Shown here: piece after piece, positions 45,893 through 57,281 of the stretch
Numbering within the stretch: position 1 is the stretch's first letter
Layout: each line of letters begins with the position of its first letter
NCBI GenBank assembly: GCA_032716605.1
Contig: CM064552.1
Span: 6,491,651 to 6,555,650, forward strand
Length of the DNA stretch: 64,000 nucleotides
Origin: Paralithodes platypus
Lineage: Eukaryota > Arthropoda > Malacostraca > Decapoda > Lithodidae
Direction: 5' to 3'
Program-made: the position numbers and the translations under genes
Notes under the pieces: generated by a model
Told to the model about the DNA's origin: nothing
Seen by the model: only the letters and a program-made list of their open reading frames with translations
Database searches by the model: none

Positions 45893-46140
45893 TTATGCAT
45901 AAGATCACGACGAGGAACAGAAATTATGTGGGCAACTGTACATAAAAGGCTAATATGTATTTGTTATATATTAAGGAACACAGTGTTACCTTGACTTCAT
46001 TGTTCAAATGTTTTCATATATAATATCGTTCATCATGGAGGTATTGGTTATTGGTGACCTAGCACATTCTTGTCATTCAGATTTTCATAGTATAACTTTC
46101 AGTACAATGATCCCAGAGTCACTATATTCTGCCATGGAAT

Positions 46141-46252
46141 GTTTTTATTTTAGTTAGCGTTATTTCCACAGCGATTTTGATCAGTTATATTACCTTTATC
46201 TTGTATCGTCCCAGTTTTGGTTTGTTTAGTTTGCAAGTTTTACATTTTAATA
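46141..46252. mobile_element. Family I repeat fragment
   Basis: TTTTAGTTAGCGTTATTTCC to GTTTGCAAGTTTTACATTTT, the same end as at 45892. Confidence 0.55.
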
Positions 46253-46856
46253 CACTCTATGATTATATTCAGCTTATAAAGGGCCCCTCTTGTTTTCAAA
46301 GGAACGAGACAGTTTCCCAGTTAATTATATTTCTTTTTTCTTTTCAAACGGATGCAACACTTATTTTGTTCAAGCTACCATCAGACAGAATTATTCAACT
46401 TAGGAATGACCTTTAACAGTATAGGAGTTAATTAATGATTAGTCACAATCAAGTATAATAATACTGGTACACTACTTTATTAAAATATAACTAAGTACAG
46501 TACTGTAATGCCTAAATATTACAGGTAATTCAGCATGTCAGAATCAGTCAATATAATTCAGGTTAGGTTTATATTTTATTTTTTCTATGCGAGTGAGGGA
46601 GACAAAAGGCAGAACTACCCTTGATGAGTGCCTCCCCCAGAGTTGAAAGAGTGACAGGGCCAAGATCAAGGGACGTTCAAGCCAAAATGCCTGGACACAC
46701 AGAGGTTGAAGCAATTTAAGTCATAGGATGAGGGAAAGACTGATTCTGGGAGAGAGTTCCAGAGCTCAGCTGTTGAATAGAAGAAAGATTGAGAATAACG
46801 TTGCACAGATTTGGTTATGTTAGGTCTGCTCTTTAATTTGGCAGTGGTTTAGTTAG

Positions 46857-47110
46857 CATTAAAATGTAAAACTTGCAAACTAAACAAACCAAAACTGGAA
46901 CAAAGACAATATACAGTAAAGGCAAAATAACTAATCCAAATCGCTATGTGGAAACAACGCTTACTAAAATAAAATTTATGAAATAAAAGAACACAATCTA
47001 CCATATAGGGTGTACATTACTACATGAGCAAGTTAATCTGTTTCCCAAGCAAACTAATCGCACACATAACAACGCACTATCGTGACGTTCAAGGAATTAG
47101 TTGAGATTTA
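46857..47110. mobile_element. Family I repeat, opposite orientation
   Basis: AAAATGTAAAACTTGCAAAC TAAACAAACC to GCACTATCGTGACGTTCAAG GAATTAG, reverse complement of the 45634 copy. Confidence 0.55.
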
Positions 47111-47322
47111 GTTGAAATGGTCTACTGGTTGCCGCGACAAGGAACCACCACATGACTTCCTGGACAAATGAGCAGATCACCGTGTTTGTCATTTCCCCAG
47201 ATCCATGCACTAGTGGTTGTGGCAATATTTGTGTGTCTGTCTGTGTGTTTTTTTACTTGATGCCACTGTTCCTTCACTGAGTGGGATCAATTGTCCTTTA
47301 GCTGTTCTTTTATCTAACCAAA

Positions 47323-47535
47323 TTAAGGGGAAAGTGGTTATTTTTTGGGATCAATTTTTGTATATATACATTTATTTGTTTAGTTTCCTCACTAGACCTT
47401 CATCAAGCTTAAAATATCACTCCCTAGACTTCCTTCAAGATAAATTTGTACATTTTTCGATAGAAAAATTTCCCGGCCAAAGGCCGGTTTCTCTTAGAAT
47501 TATAGGCTCGAAATAGTTCACCAGGAAAATAATAA
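47323..47535 (-). mobile_element. Family A MITE, left portion
   Basis: TTAAGGGGAAAGTGG, then TTTTTCGATAGAAAAATTTC and CGGCCAAAGGCCGG. It breaks off after CACCAGGAAAAT into family I sequence. Confidence 0.6.
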
Positions 47536-47642
47536 TTTATAAATAAAAGAACACAATCCACCACATAGGGTGTACATTACTACATGAGCAAGTTAATCTG
47601 TTTCCCAAGCAAACTAATCGCACACATTACAACGCACTATCG
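47526..47642. mobile_element. Family I repeat, partial
   Basis: AAAAGAACACAATCCACCAC ATAGGG to CACATTACAACGCACTATCG, adjoining a broken family A copy. Confidence 0.5.
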
Positions 47643-47805
47643 ACAATAGTATTCAGATTAGGAAAGGCACATGGAAGTCAGAGAGTTAGTTGAGTTAGTC
47701 TTCACCCTTTTATTTCCAACAGATCCTCCCTAAGCTGTATAAAATTGTGTAATGATAGCCAGAATACACTGCTAAAACGCGTCATATCCTCAAGGGGTTC
47801 AGCCA

Positions 47806-48020
47806 GTGTCACACAAGCAATTTTTCTGTCAATTTTTAGAAGCAATTGTAATCTGGCAGGCTTAAAATTTCAGTTACGGTATATCATAAATCTGCCACCT
47901 AACATAATCTACCTTCAGTCTAGTTTTCGAACCCAATGTGAAAAACACTCCAAATATCACAAGAAAAAACTTGCTCATCGAAAATTGCTGGAAAAAGAGC
48001 TTGTGTGACAGTGGCTTTAA
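47806..48020. mobile_element. TIR element, family H copy 3
   Basis: CAGCCAGTGTCACACAAGC to GAGCTTGTGTGACAGTGGC TTTAA, interior close to the 7504 copy. In STX6 intron 4; abuts family B copy 2. Confidence 0.7.
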
Positions 48021-48396
48021 GGGGGTCACCGGATTTTTTTATCTCTCTCCTTTTTTCTCTTTCCCTGGCTTGTATCTATTCGGCTCCATTCAGCCAACTG
48101 TTTTAAGACGTTTATCCCCATCCAGGTGTCGATTTCTTCCTGGCGAGCGAAAGCGAGCCAGTATTGTATGGAGAAATCCGGCTTTGCCGGAGAAATTTTT
48201 CAGTCGAAAAATGTACAAATTTATCTTGCTGTCAAAACAAAAATATATATATGCTGGCTCGCTACCGCTCGCCAGGAAAATATTGACACCTGGATGGGAG
48301 TAAATGTCTTCAAACAGGAGGCTGAATGGGGCCAAATGGATACAAGCTAAAGAGAGAGGGAGAAAAGAGAAAAAAAAGCGAGGTGGGCTCCCTTAA
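48017..48396. mobile_element. Foldback MITE, family B copy 2
   Basis: TTAAGGGGGTCACCGG to AGGTGGGCTCCCTTAA, with both arms and the CTGGCGAGCGAAAGCGAGCC block. Its left TTAA is shared with the preceding family H element. Confidence 0.75.
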
Positions 48397-48569
48397 AAAA
48401 GACTGTGAGTAGGATTGAGTTTAGCCGTTTTATTAACCCGTCCCAGTTTGTGTTGCTTTATGGCCAAACTGCCGAGCATTAACATTTATTTCACCTCTAC
48501 AGTATTGTGCTGTGGTCGGGAGATGACATGTTTGGCCTGGTTCTGTGACGCTTATACGCTTCACTTGCC

Positions 48570-48632
48570 TACTCTTTTATTTTCTCTTCTTTTCTTTTCT
48601 CTTTTTTTTTTTTCTTTTCTTTTTCGTTTTTC

Positions 48633-48669
<37 letters not shown>

Positions 48670-48748
48670 CTTTTTTTTTTTCTTTTCTTTTCTTTTTTTT
48701 TCTCTTTTCTGTTTTCTTTTCCCTTTTTTCTGTTTTCTTTTCTTCTCT

Positions 48749-48819
<71 letters not shown>
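48570..48819. repeat. Polypyrimidine tract TTTTC-rich and (TC)n
   Basis: About 250 bp almost wholly T and C on the plus strand, ending in (TC)n at 48750; capable of triplex (H-DNA). STX6 intron 4. Confidence 0.9.
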
Positions 48820-48822
<3 letters not shown>

Positions 48823-48839
48823 TAATAAGATTAGTGATT

Positions 48840-49525
48840 ATTGATATTTTGAATCCATATTTAAGTTTGTGCTTAATGTTTGCTTGGATCCAATTTATGT
48901 GTATTTTGTTCATGACAAAGGCAAAGTTATGATGCTTCTAGATCCCTGTGTATACATATTTGTTTAGTGTCGTGTCTATAACTGTTGATTATTTTGGCTA
49001 TTGTATCTGCTTCAAAATTGTACAGTACTGTACTGTACAATGGAAAACTGTCTTTCAAAATTATGTTGATGATTATTTTACTGCTCTACAAAGATAATTT
49101 AATTCATGAAATTATGCCTGTTATTTATTTTCCTGCTTGGTTTGTGGGACACTCACATGAGCTTTTCATTCTACAGTAATTGTATGCACCATATCGTTAG
49201 CTAATGAAGCATGAAGAATCTATTAGCAAGACATTGTCAACACAATTTTACTTCTGAAGCTGTTTTTTGTTTAATTCTGGCAACCTTTCAGAGTTTATCA
49301 GAAACAACTCACTATAACAGACAACCAAGCAGTTTCATTCCATACTTTCAATGAAGAGTGTGGCAGTTAGCAATGAAACTATTTGGAATAAATAATGTCT
49401 GCTAATGTTTTTATCTGAATTATTGTACACATTTATGGAAAATAATATAATCTGACCACTGACTCTAGAACAAACCTTTCATAGGGCTGGCTGTTTTTTT
49501 CTGAAAGATTGACAATATTTACTGT
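48840..49525. other. STX6 intron 4, unique AT-rich sequence
   Basis: No repeat family or exon recognised. Confidence 0.5.
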
Positions 49526-49748
49526 TTAACCCCTTGAGGATTATGATGCATTTTGACAGCTTAATCTGGCTATCATTCAACAATTTGTATTCAGCGTAGG
49601 AAGGGTATATCGAATTCAGAGGGTTGATTGGTTCAATATTTAGTTATTTACCCTAATAACTGCCACATATCTTTCCTAAGCTGTATACAATTGTCTAAAG
49701 ATGGCCAAAATAAACCACTTAAAAGCATTATGATCTTCAAGAGTTTTA
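49526..49748. mobile_element. Foldback MITE, family F, right end eroded
   Basis: TTAACCCCTTGAGGATTATG, TTCAGCGTAGGAAGGG, GTCTAAAGATGGCC, then GATCTTCAAGAGTTTTATG in place of the final TTAA. In STX6 intron 4, just upstream of exon 5. Confidence 0.6.
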
Positions 49749-49834
49749 TGTTTACCTGGTACTGTATGCCAGTTTGTCATTTCTGCCATCTCAGAGTTTA
49801 TACAGTACAGTACTTACAAACCTTTGTTCCTCAG

Positions 49835-49966
49835 CCTGTTGAAGACGGGAGCCCCTTAAAGATGCCTCAGGTAGCGACCCACGGAGCCACGCGGTACAGC
49901 CGCCTGGTCAATGAGGCTGACAGTCCCAACAATGAGTTTATTGAACACACCCTCACACAGCAACAG
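49835..49966 (+). CDS. STX6: STX6 exon 5: linker to start of SNARE motif
   Basis: The acceptor is tttgttcctcag. The 44-codon exon reads from PVEDGSPLKM through ATRYSRLVNEADSPNNEFIE and ends HTLTQQQ at donor CAG|gtggga. It corresponds to the vertebrate Y-x-RLxxE...N-x-x-FIEEQ...QQQ segment between the helical bundle and the SNARE motif. Phase 0 on both sides. The open frame runs a few codons past the donor, which is not conserved with the family. Confidence 0.9.
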
Positions 49967-50346
49967 GTGGGACACCAACAGGACACTTCTATAGTAGGTT
50001 TTTTGTAAGCTTGCGATAAACTGACTTCTCCCCATCTTTACTATTACAAAAAGTGTTGAGCCAAACACTGTGTTTGTTGTGAAAACTTGGCATTAATATG
50101 ATGCAATATTATTTGTCCATTTAATATCAAGCAATTAGCTGTGATTAGAGTAATTTTCCAACATATTAAACAAAAGAGTACACAGTAGTATACTTAGCCT
50201 GGGTTTGGGGATATCAGGCGGAATTATTCTTGACCTACTGTTGAGATAATATCAGACTGATTAACCTTTACATATAATTAAGATTGTGTGTATCAGGAAG
50301 AGAGCCATACACATGAGCAGCACCAGAACAAAACTCAATAAAACTC

Positions 50347-50711
50347 TTAAGGGAGCCCACCTCGCTTTTTTTTTCTCTTTCTCTCCTTCTCTCTCTCTTT
50401 GGCTTGTATCCATTCGGCCCCATTCAGCCTACTGTTTTAAGATGTTAACCCCATCCAGGTGTCAATAATTTTCCTGGCGAGCGGTAGCAAGCCAGCATAC
50501 ATATAATTTTGTTATGACAGCAAGCTAAATTTGTACATTTTTCGATAGAAAAATCTCTGGCAAATCCGGATTTCTCCATACAATGCTGGCTCGCTATCGC
50601 TCGCCATGGATAAACATCTTAAAACCGTTGGCTGAATGGGGCCGAATGGATACAAGCCAGGGAAAGAGAGAAAGGGAGAGAGAGATAAAAAAAGCCGGAG
50701 ACCCCCCTTAA
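50347..50711. mobile_element. Foldback MITE, family B copy 3
   Basis: TTAAGGGAGCCCACCTCGC to GAGACCCCCCTTAA in STX6 intron 5, both arms present. Confidence 0.75.
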
Positions 50712-50862
50712 GATTTCTGTTCAGGAACCTCTGGAAGTATAATGTAACCATCAAAGCTTTTAGCATTCAAACCACTTATTAGAAAACTTGACATATTGAA
50801 TACTACCGTCGGAGATCCACACTCACAACAACATTAATGAATTATGGGTCGTACAAAGTAAA

Positions 50863-51010
50863 GTGGTAAGTTGGATGAGCGGTAACTGTCTTGATAGTGT
50901 AATGCTTAGTGTGCGGAATTTTTGTGTGAGTATCCTAGGTTCGAATCCTTGGAGTACCACATGTAGTCATTACTTTCATTTATTTCATTATTTAGGTTTA
51001 TTTGTAATTA
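50863..51010 (+). mobile_element. tRNA-derived SINE, family K copy 1
   Basis: A-box-like GATAGTGTAATGCTTAGTG and B box GGTTCGAATCC, then TGGAGTACCACATGTAGTCA and an ATTTATTTCATT end. Related sequences lie at 44928 and 57291 in reverse. Confidence 0.6.
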
Positions 51011-51507
51011 ATTGGCGAGTAGGTGAAAACAAATATGAATTATAGAAACCCTACATCTGGCACTTGGATTAACTAGACATTTTAATAAGCTTACACACAA
51101 CAACAAATGCTGTACAAAATCACCAAAATTTAGAAGACAGAGATACTGACTTATACCTTAATGATATACAATATACAAGAGGCAGCCATAACCTAAAATA
51201 CCATGCAACCACTGCAAGTTTTAAGGTTTCAGATTTTATTTTTTACCAAAGAAACCAAGAGTATATAATAATCCAACTCATATACAGTAGTTAACAGTCT
51301 CACTCTTGATACTTTAAAAGTTAGAATTACCAAACATTATATTCCTAAACCTAATCCTCTTCCTACCAAAAACCCTCAGGTCCCCTTACAACTCCTACAT
51401 CTCATGTTGCACATGGGCAGCCATCTAGAGGTTTGCACTCTAAAGCAAAGCTATTGAATATCATGTACTTGCTACAGGGATTGAGTACAATATATTAGAC
51501 TGAATAG

Positions 51508-51730
51508 CCACAGGCCGTAGCTCGATTGGTAGAGCGTTCGCCTGCTAACCGTGAGGTTGACGGTTCGAGCCTCGGGCCAGCCAGTGAGTTATCGGCAGAC
51601 GTCAGTGCTGTTGGTGAACGGTGCGGTCTAGCAATCTGTGGCAACTATTCACTAAGTCCCTGATTCATCAGGGCACCCACCCTAGCCTTGCTATTCAGCA
51701 GGGAATGTATGGTGGTAAAAACTGCATCAA
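51508..51730 (+). mobile_element. tRNA-like SINE in STX6 intron 5
   Basis: The head GGCCGTAGCTCGATTGGTAG, loop CTGCTAA and T-loop GGTTCGAGCC look like a tRNA with anticodon GCT, stems imperfect. A 150-bp body follows. TGAATAG on both sides (51501-51507, 51731-51737) is a clean target duplication. It lies about 100 bp upstream of exon 6. Confidence 0.7.
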
Positions 51731-51831
51731 TGAATAGTCTATAATCTATATTTTATTTTCTATATGTAATTAGACAAAAGGCAAAGATGCCTGTAACAAG
51801 TGTGATAATTTTGCAACAATATTCTTGGCAG

Positions 51832-51938
51832 ATGATAATGACCCAACAAGATGGCCAGTTGGATCAGATAGCGTCATCTATGGGGACCTTAAAGACCATG
51901 TCACGCCAGATTGGTTCCGAGGTCGACGAACAAGCAGT
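51832..51938 (+). CDS. STX6: STX6 exon 6: N-terminal half of SNARE motif
   Basis: The acceptor is attcttggcag and the donor GT|gtgagt. The exon reads MIMTQQDGQLDQIASSMGTL, then KTMSRQIGSEVDEQA, and two bases of the next Val codon. This is the first half of the Qc-SNARE helix. The glutamine in VDEQAV occupies the ionic zero layer, as in the family. Phase 0 in, phase 2 out. Confidence 0.93.
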
Positions 51939-52535
51939 GTGAGTGTCTTATGTTCAGCATGATGGTGTCTTTCTTCATATATATTCTTGCTAGCATTAGA
52001 CAATTTTTTACACCGGTGGGAGTCGAAGGATTAATTGAAATACTTTTTGCCCCTTTGATTCTTGGAGACTATTTTAAATAGAGTAAAATGTTCTACAGTA
52101 ATGTTATCCAAGTAAAAGTCATCACCATATTACTGGGATAAAGTTGCTTCTTATTTTTCTGGGTACAGTATATGATTGTTGTGGCTTGGCGCCCACTACC
52201 CAGCATATCTTAATAGTCATCAACAGAATATTCTTTTGGGGTTATTTGATCTCCTGCCCCTTTTAGGAATGAAGGATATAGCTTGTGGATAAATGTGTAT
52301 TTCATTGTAATTACTAGATAAAAGACGGATAGATTACCGGTATATAAAGAATGAATTACCGTACCTACAGTAGTTATTGTAAACTCTGTCTCGAGTTGAC
52401 CACCCCCAGCTATGGGGTATGTGCCTAAGTAGTGTATATACATACATACATAAATACATTAAAAATATATGATAATGTACAGTACACATATGGTGGCCGA
52501 AAAAAAAAATAGGGTATGTGCCAGAGTATATAGAT

Positions 52536-52536
<1 letters not shown>

Positions 52537-52596
<60 letters not shown>
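52537..52596. repeat. (TA)n just upstream of STX6 exon 7
   Basis: About 29 TA units ending 38 bp before the exon. Confidence 0.95.
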
Positions 52597-52598
<2 letters not shown>

Positions 52599-52633
52599 TA
52601 GATACACATGGTAATTTCAATCCACTTTGTCAG

Positions 52634-52728
52634 AATGCTGGATGACTTTGGGCACGAGATGGAGCACACTCACAGCAAGATGGAGAACACACTCAGTAAA
52701 ATGGCCAAGGTTATGCATCTGTCCAGTG
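52634..52728 (+). CDS. STX6: STX6 exon 7: C-terminal half of SNARE motif
   Basis: After ctttgtcag the first base completes Val, then MLDDFGHEMEHTHSKMENTL and SKMAKVMHLSS. It is the C-terminal half of the SNARE helix with regular heptad hydrophobics. The donor is G|gtgagt at 52729; the leftover G joins AT of exon 8 to make Asp. A (TA)n run at 52537-52596 lies just upstream of the branch region. Confidence 0.92.
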
Positions 52729-52761
52729 GTGAGTAGTCTGCACAGCAAGCACACCCACTTC

Positions 52762-53105
52762 TTTCTCTTCCTCTCTCTTCAGCTTGTATCCAGTCCAACA
52801 CATTCAGCCTACTGTTTTAAGATGTTTAGGCCTACCCCCATCAAGGTGTCAATATTTTCCTGGCGAGCGGTAGCGAGCCAGCATATACATATTTTTGTTT
52901 TGACAGCAAGCTAAATTTGTACATTTTTCGATAGAAACATTTCTCCGGCGAAGCCGGATTTCTCCATACAATGCTGGCCAGGAAGAAATCGACACCTGGA
53001 TGGGGATAAACATCTTAAAACAGTTGGCTGAATGGGGCCGTATGGATACAAGCCAGGGAAAGAGAAAAAAGGAGAGAAAGGTAAAAAAAGCCGGTGACCT
53101 CCCTC
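52762..53105. mobile_element. Foldback MITE, family B copy 4, ends eroded
   Basis: Carries the AGCTTGTATCCAGTC and GGATACAAGCCAGGG arms and CTCCGGCGAAGCCGGA hairpin, without intact TTAA ends. It begins about 30 bp downstream of STX6 exon 7. Confidence 0.65.
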
Positions 53106-54280
53106 ATTCTTATTTGTAGTATTATCATTTATATCTGGACAATTAGACCTGCCGTTATTGTCTGTATTATCGTTCTCATTGTTATCATCTGTAGTGTTAT
53201 GTTGTAGAGGTAAGTTTAACTCAGTGAAACGGTGGACCTTAGTTTACTCCCGAGCATAGACAGCTATCTGGTTTCCCTTAATATATAGGATGATAGTTGA
53301 GCAGCCTTCTAGAGAGAAACTTTGGTTACATGGATGATACAGTTACCCCAATTCATATTAAGCTACATATCTAGTTGGAATCTAGCTCACCACAGATTGC
53401 AAAGTGAAAAATGCAATTACCTTTATCATTACGGGGGCTAATGTTTGGGTAAAAAACCTGCATCTATACGGGAAAGTATGTGGAGTCAGTTGACCAGTCA
53501 CACTTTCCAGCATCACGTCCTGGTGGTTGACCAAGAGCCCCGGGGGGTGACTGTAAGGACATGCATCCCTTGTTGATGACTGTAAACATACGTATGGATC
53601 AGTCTGTCTTGAAAGTATAAGTATGCCCAGGGATGAGGAGATGAGCCATGGCATGATTTTAATTAATCAACCATTTCCTGTGTATGTTAAGATGACAAAC
53701 CCTACTCTGATTGGCCATGGTTCGAATCCTGGTGAGGGCAAAAATATATATTTGAAGTGTAGCAATAGTACAGTATTAATAAATACAAGTATTACTAGGA
53801 GTGTACTGTACATATAGTATATTATTGTATTGTAGTAGTAGTAGTAGTTATAGTAATGTAGCTACAGTTGAGGTACCGGGTACAATGCAGATATAAGAGG
53901 ATGGTTACCAATCTTTAGTTATACAAAATTACTGTGTAACATTGGCACTTGGGTATTGATCTTGCAACACAAACTAATATCTCCAGCTTTACCCTAGTCA
54001 TTTGGTTAATTTACAGTTTATTTTCAAATACTTGTAGCTGTACAGTATTGCCAATAATATCTTTGTTATTAGTTATTACAGAAACTGAATTTATGCCCAG
54101 TATTTTCCTCCTATTTCAATGTACAGGTAGATAGAAATACTGTAGTTAGTAATTAAGAATTCTGAAAGTAGGTGTTTTAAAAAGTAGCTGTAAAAGTATG
54201 GGGAATAGGTCCACTTGGGGCATTTTGTGTAGGGCCACCCTCATCAGGAGTTGGGCGTCGAGCAATAGATAGAAAAGTAT
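53106..54280. other. STX6 intron 7, mostly unique sequence
   Basis: Includes a short B-box-like GGTTCGAATCC at 53709, perhaps a SINE relic; nothing else recognised. Confidence 0.45.
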
Positions 54281-54283
54281 ATC

Positions 54284-54350
54284 TATCTATTGTCAAACAC
54301 CTTGATCCCCGAAGGGGATGGCCACGAATGAACCGCCTCCATGTTCCGAG
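54284..54350 (-). mobile_element. 3' tail fragment of the same LINE
   Basis: Contains TATCTATCTATTG and GATCCCCGAAGGGGATGGCC then ACGAATGAACCGCC, which matches the last coding bases and (TAGA)n tail of the 21133 LINE. It is a short 5'-truncated copy in STX6 intron 7. Confidence 0.6.
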
Positions 54351-54673
54351 GCAATTCATTCAGTTCTCTTATCTTGTTTTCGGGGGATGGTTGCCAACCC
54401 AACTGTCCATCATTTGGAGGCACAGTAATTATAGGTAGCATCAACGAACTTGACAAATATCTTGATCCCTGACCTCTTTGTAACTCAAAAGGACTTTGAG
54501 CAAACTGGCTGTAAATATCCACACCTATTTCCTGGTAGACTCTTCCCAAATGATAGAAATGTCGGGCCGATTGCTTTCATTCATTTTGAGTTATAAAAAG
54601 TTAAGAGGTCAAGAATATTGTTAAGTTCGTTGGGGCTACCCATAGAAGATCACTTGATAATATTACTCTTGTG

Positions 54674-54998
54674 TTAAGGGGAGATTTGTATTTATTTGCT
54701 TATTCATTTATTTATTTTTAATTTTCTTTAGTTTCCTCCCAAGACCTCCATCAAGCTTTAAAAAAAATATCCCCAAGAGCCCCCTTCAAGATAAATATGT
54801 ACCGGTACATTTTTCGGTAGAAAAATGTCCCGGCCTTGGTTGCTCCTAAATTACAGGCTCAGGAACATAAAAGACACCTAAATGGCACAAAACGTCTTAA
54901 AATTGCCAAACAAATTGAGTGAATGTCTTAAAATCTCAAAACTAATGGGGCTAAACATGAGGGAGAAGGAGGTCCAGACAAACCAAATCTCCCCTTAA
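54674..54998 (-). mobile_element. TTAA MITE, family A, in STX6 last intron
   Basis: TTAAGGGGAGATTTGTA to AACCAAATCTCCCCTTAA in minus orientation. The interior has lost part of the CGAGCGATAGCGAG block. It ends 38 bp before STX6 exon 8, so it supplies part of the branch-point neighbourhood. Confidence 0.75.
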
Positions 54999-55036
54999 GT
55001 AGCCTCCCAGAACACTGTCAATTCTCTTCTTTCCAG

Positions 55037-55113
55037 ATCGTCGTCAGTGGGCGGCCATCGGAGCGTTGTCGGGCATCCTGGCTATCGTTATCATACTATT
55101 TTTTGTACTCTGA
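55037..55113 (+). CDS. STX6: STX6 exon 8: membrane anchor and stop
   Basis: After ctcttctttccag the exon completes Asp and reads DRRQWAAIGALSGILAIVII then LFFVL and TGA (55111-55113). D-R-R-Q-W followed by one hydrophobic helix is the diagnostic tail anchor of syntaxin-6. The 3' UTR follows. No nearby canonical AATAAA is seen; ATTAAA at 55437-55442 is a weak candidate poly(A) signal. A family A MITE ends 38 bp upstream of this exon. Confidence 0.93.
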
Positions 55114-55599
55114 ATCTATAACTTTGTATAAACTTGTAGCGTAAAGTCTGCCACACCAACGGTCTTGCCGCGGGATTTCCTCCGAGTCTGGGGTTTGTGC
55201 GTACATACAGTTTAAAATGTATTGTATATAACTTGCAAAACAAACAAACCAAAACAGGAACGGCTTTTATTTTATTATTATTATTTATTGTATTTTTTTT
55301 TTTTTGGGGGGGGGGGGCTCTGCTGTATACTGGAGAAATGTGTGATCAATGTTATGAAAATGGTACTCATAAATTAATAACTAACAAAAAGTCACCACCA
55401 TCATGACTGAGGTTTAAATTTTTATACAGTAGTCAAATTAAATGAAGAGTTACTGTATATACTCAATTTGTTCAAAATTATGATAGCTCATAACAAAGAC
55501 TCCGACCGCAAAAATAGTAGTAGTACTGTAGTTTAATCAATTCTAAGAAATTCGACAATGTAATTGAAAATTTGAAATGCATGCCAAACTCAGCAAACA

Positions 55600-55916
55600 A
55601 AACAATAACAATACAGTACAGTAATTGCAACAATAACAATACAGTACAGTAATTGCAACAATAACAATACAGTACAGTAATTGCAACAATAACAATACAG
55701 TACAGTAATCGCAACAATAACAATAACAATACAGTACAGTAATTGCAACAAAAACAATACAGTACAGTAATTGCAACAATAACAATACAGTACAGTAATT
55801 GCAACAATAACAATACAGTACAGTAATCGCAACAATAACAATACAGTACAGTAATCGCAACAATAACAATACAGTACAGTAATCGCAACAATAACAATAC
55901 AGTACAGTAATTGCAA
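55600..55916. repeat. 28-bp minisatellite downstream of STX6
   Basis: GCAACAATAACAATACAGTA CAGTAATT repeated about eleven times with T/C variation at the last positions and one AATAAC expansion. The repeat opens long minus-strand frames that are not genes. Confidence 0.9.
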
Positions 55917-56307
55917 CCAAACGGAGATGACTACATAACCAGACTGCTCAGACCCGGATAAGTTTACCGCTAAAGTTACACCTAGAGAGAACTCAGACTC
56001 GGATAATATTCCCGACTAATATTGTTGGAGTGACATATCCTTAACCCGCGGCCAACCCTTCGTGGGCACACACACCGACACGCGCCGGGTCAAAACATTC
56101 CTCCTGCCCAAAGTTATTTATCAACTTTTTATTCAGATTATGCTGTAAATAAGTAATGTAGTGTTTTCGGCTTGCTTTCATAAAGTCCCTCTTTCCGACT
56201 TACAAGACATTTCTGTCATCAATAACTTCATACTGTATACTTTTTTCAGCTTTATATTCAGATTAATGTGTAAATAGGTACCGTTTTCCGCTTGCTTCCA
56301 TTCGGAC

Positions 56308-56511
56308 TTAACCCTTTCTGTACCGGCGACGTCTATTGTATTATATTCTAGCTTTATTTAGACGATTTTGTGCAGTTTAAGAAGGATATGTGGCATTGAA
56401 AACGGTTAAGTGAGATAGTTCGAGGCCTATTAATTGCTTGAGGCCCTTTTAATACTGAATAAAATCGTCTAATAGTAGCCCGATTAATGTTAAAAAGATG
56501 TTGCCGGTTAA
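56308..56511. mobile_element. Foldback MITE, family E copy 4
   Basis: TTAACCCTTTCTGTACCGGC to GATGTTGCCGGTTAA. The right end has lost the ACAGAAGGGG segment. Confidence 0.65.
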
Positions 56512-56694
56512 GACTTGCTGACTTAACCATATCTATCGTTAGTTCCTTTGTTTACTTTTATCAGGTAGATTATTTAGATCATAGTGTATATAAGTAGATT
56601 TTGTTCTGCTTGCTTGCACAAAACAGATTTACTAGACTTACAATCTCCATCATCAGTTCCTTCGTTAATGGGAGGTATATAATTTGTTCCCTAG

Positions 56695-57174
56695 CCCTCC
56701 TGGCCCGGTTGTCATTTTAAAATGACACCACGAATTAAGGGCAGGTGCCCGGGTGTCATTTTAAAATCTGTAAGCTTGAAAGCCTATTCAGCTTGGTCTG
56801 AACGCCGTGCGTCCGACGCATGTAAACAAAGCCGATCGTTACGTCACCTCACCTCCGAAAACAAGAAAGAGAAGACTCGTTTGTTATTGTATGTCTGTAT
56901 GTCGTTGTTTCAGTAGTGAAAAGATCGTCATATTGCTAACATTGCCTGCAAGTGCTCTCCACTGAAATCGTCATCACAACTGAACCAGTTGACATAGAGA
57001 GCTCTACTCAACGCCAGTCTACAGATTGGAAACCGCACTACGTTTATAGATGCGTGGGAAATTTCTAGCAGTTAAACTAAACAAAAATACGGTAGCCTAG
57101 GCCTAGACGTTTTTCGGCCAGATCGCCCGGGTAGCCCACACTGTCATTTTGAGAGTCTGCCCGGGCCAGGAGGG
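56695..57174. mobile_element. TIR element nested in a family A MITE
   Basis: The ends CCCTCCTGGCCCGG and CCGGGCCAGGAGGG are perfect 14-bp inverted repeats. CTAG flanks both sides (or TA if the TIR is taken one base longer). Host sequence is continuous when it is removed. Subterminal AAAATGACA motifs face inward. No ORF of note. Confidence 0.7.
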
Positions 57175-57281
57175 CTAGACCGCCATCAAGCTTATACAGT
57201 AATTACACCCCTTGACCCCCTTACAAGATATATTTGTACATTTTTCGGTAAAAAAAATTCCTGGCTGAAGTCCGGTTCCTC

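Larger units (their letters stand above)
45386..45942. mobile_element. Foldback MITE, family J copy 2, with nested insertions
   Basis: Left end TGTACAATTGGCCACATAAG, right end GAACAGAAATTATGTGGGCA ACTGTACA. A minimal LINE tail (45541-45588) and a family I piece (about 45634-45892, flanked by AATTTA) interrupt it. Confidence 0.6.

Noticed and set aside
45689..46416. Recurring peptide YRPSFGLFSLQVLHFN in several frames
   Set aside because: It is the translation of a conserved end of family I repeats, present in both orientations and without a longer ORF.
55478..55920. Long minus-strand frames rich in Tyr/Cys/Leu/Val downstream of STX6
   Set aside because: They come from the 28-bp minisatellite, which is open in all frames because 28 is not a multiple of 3 and lacks stops on that strand.
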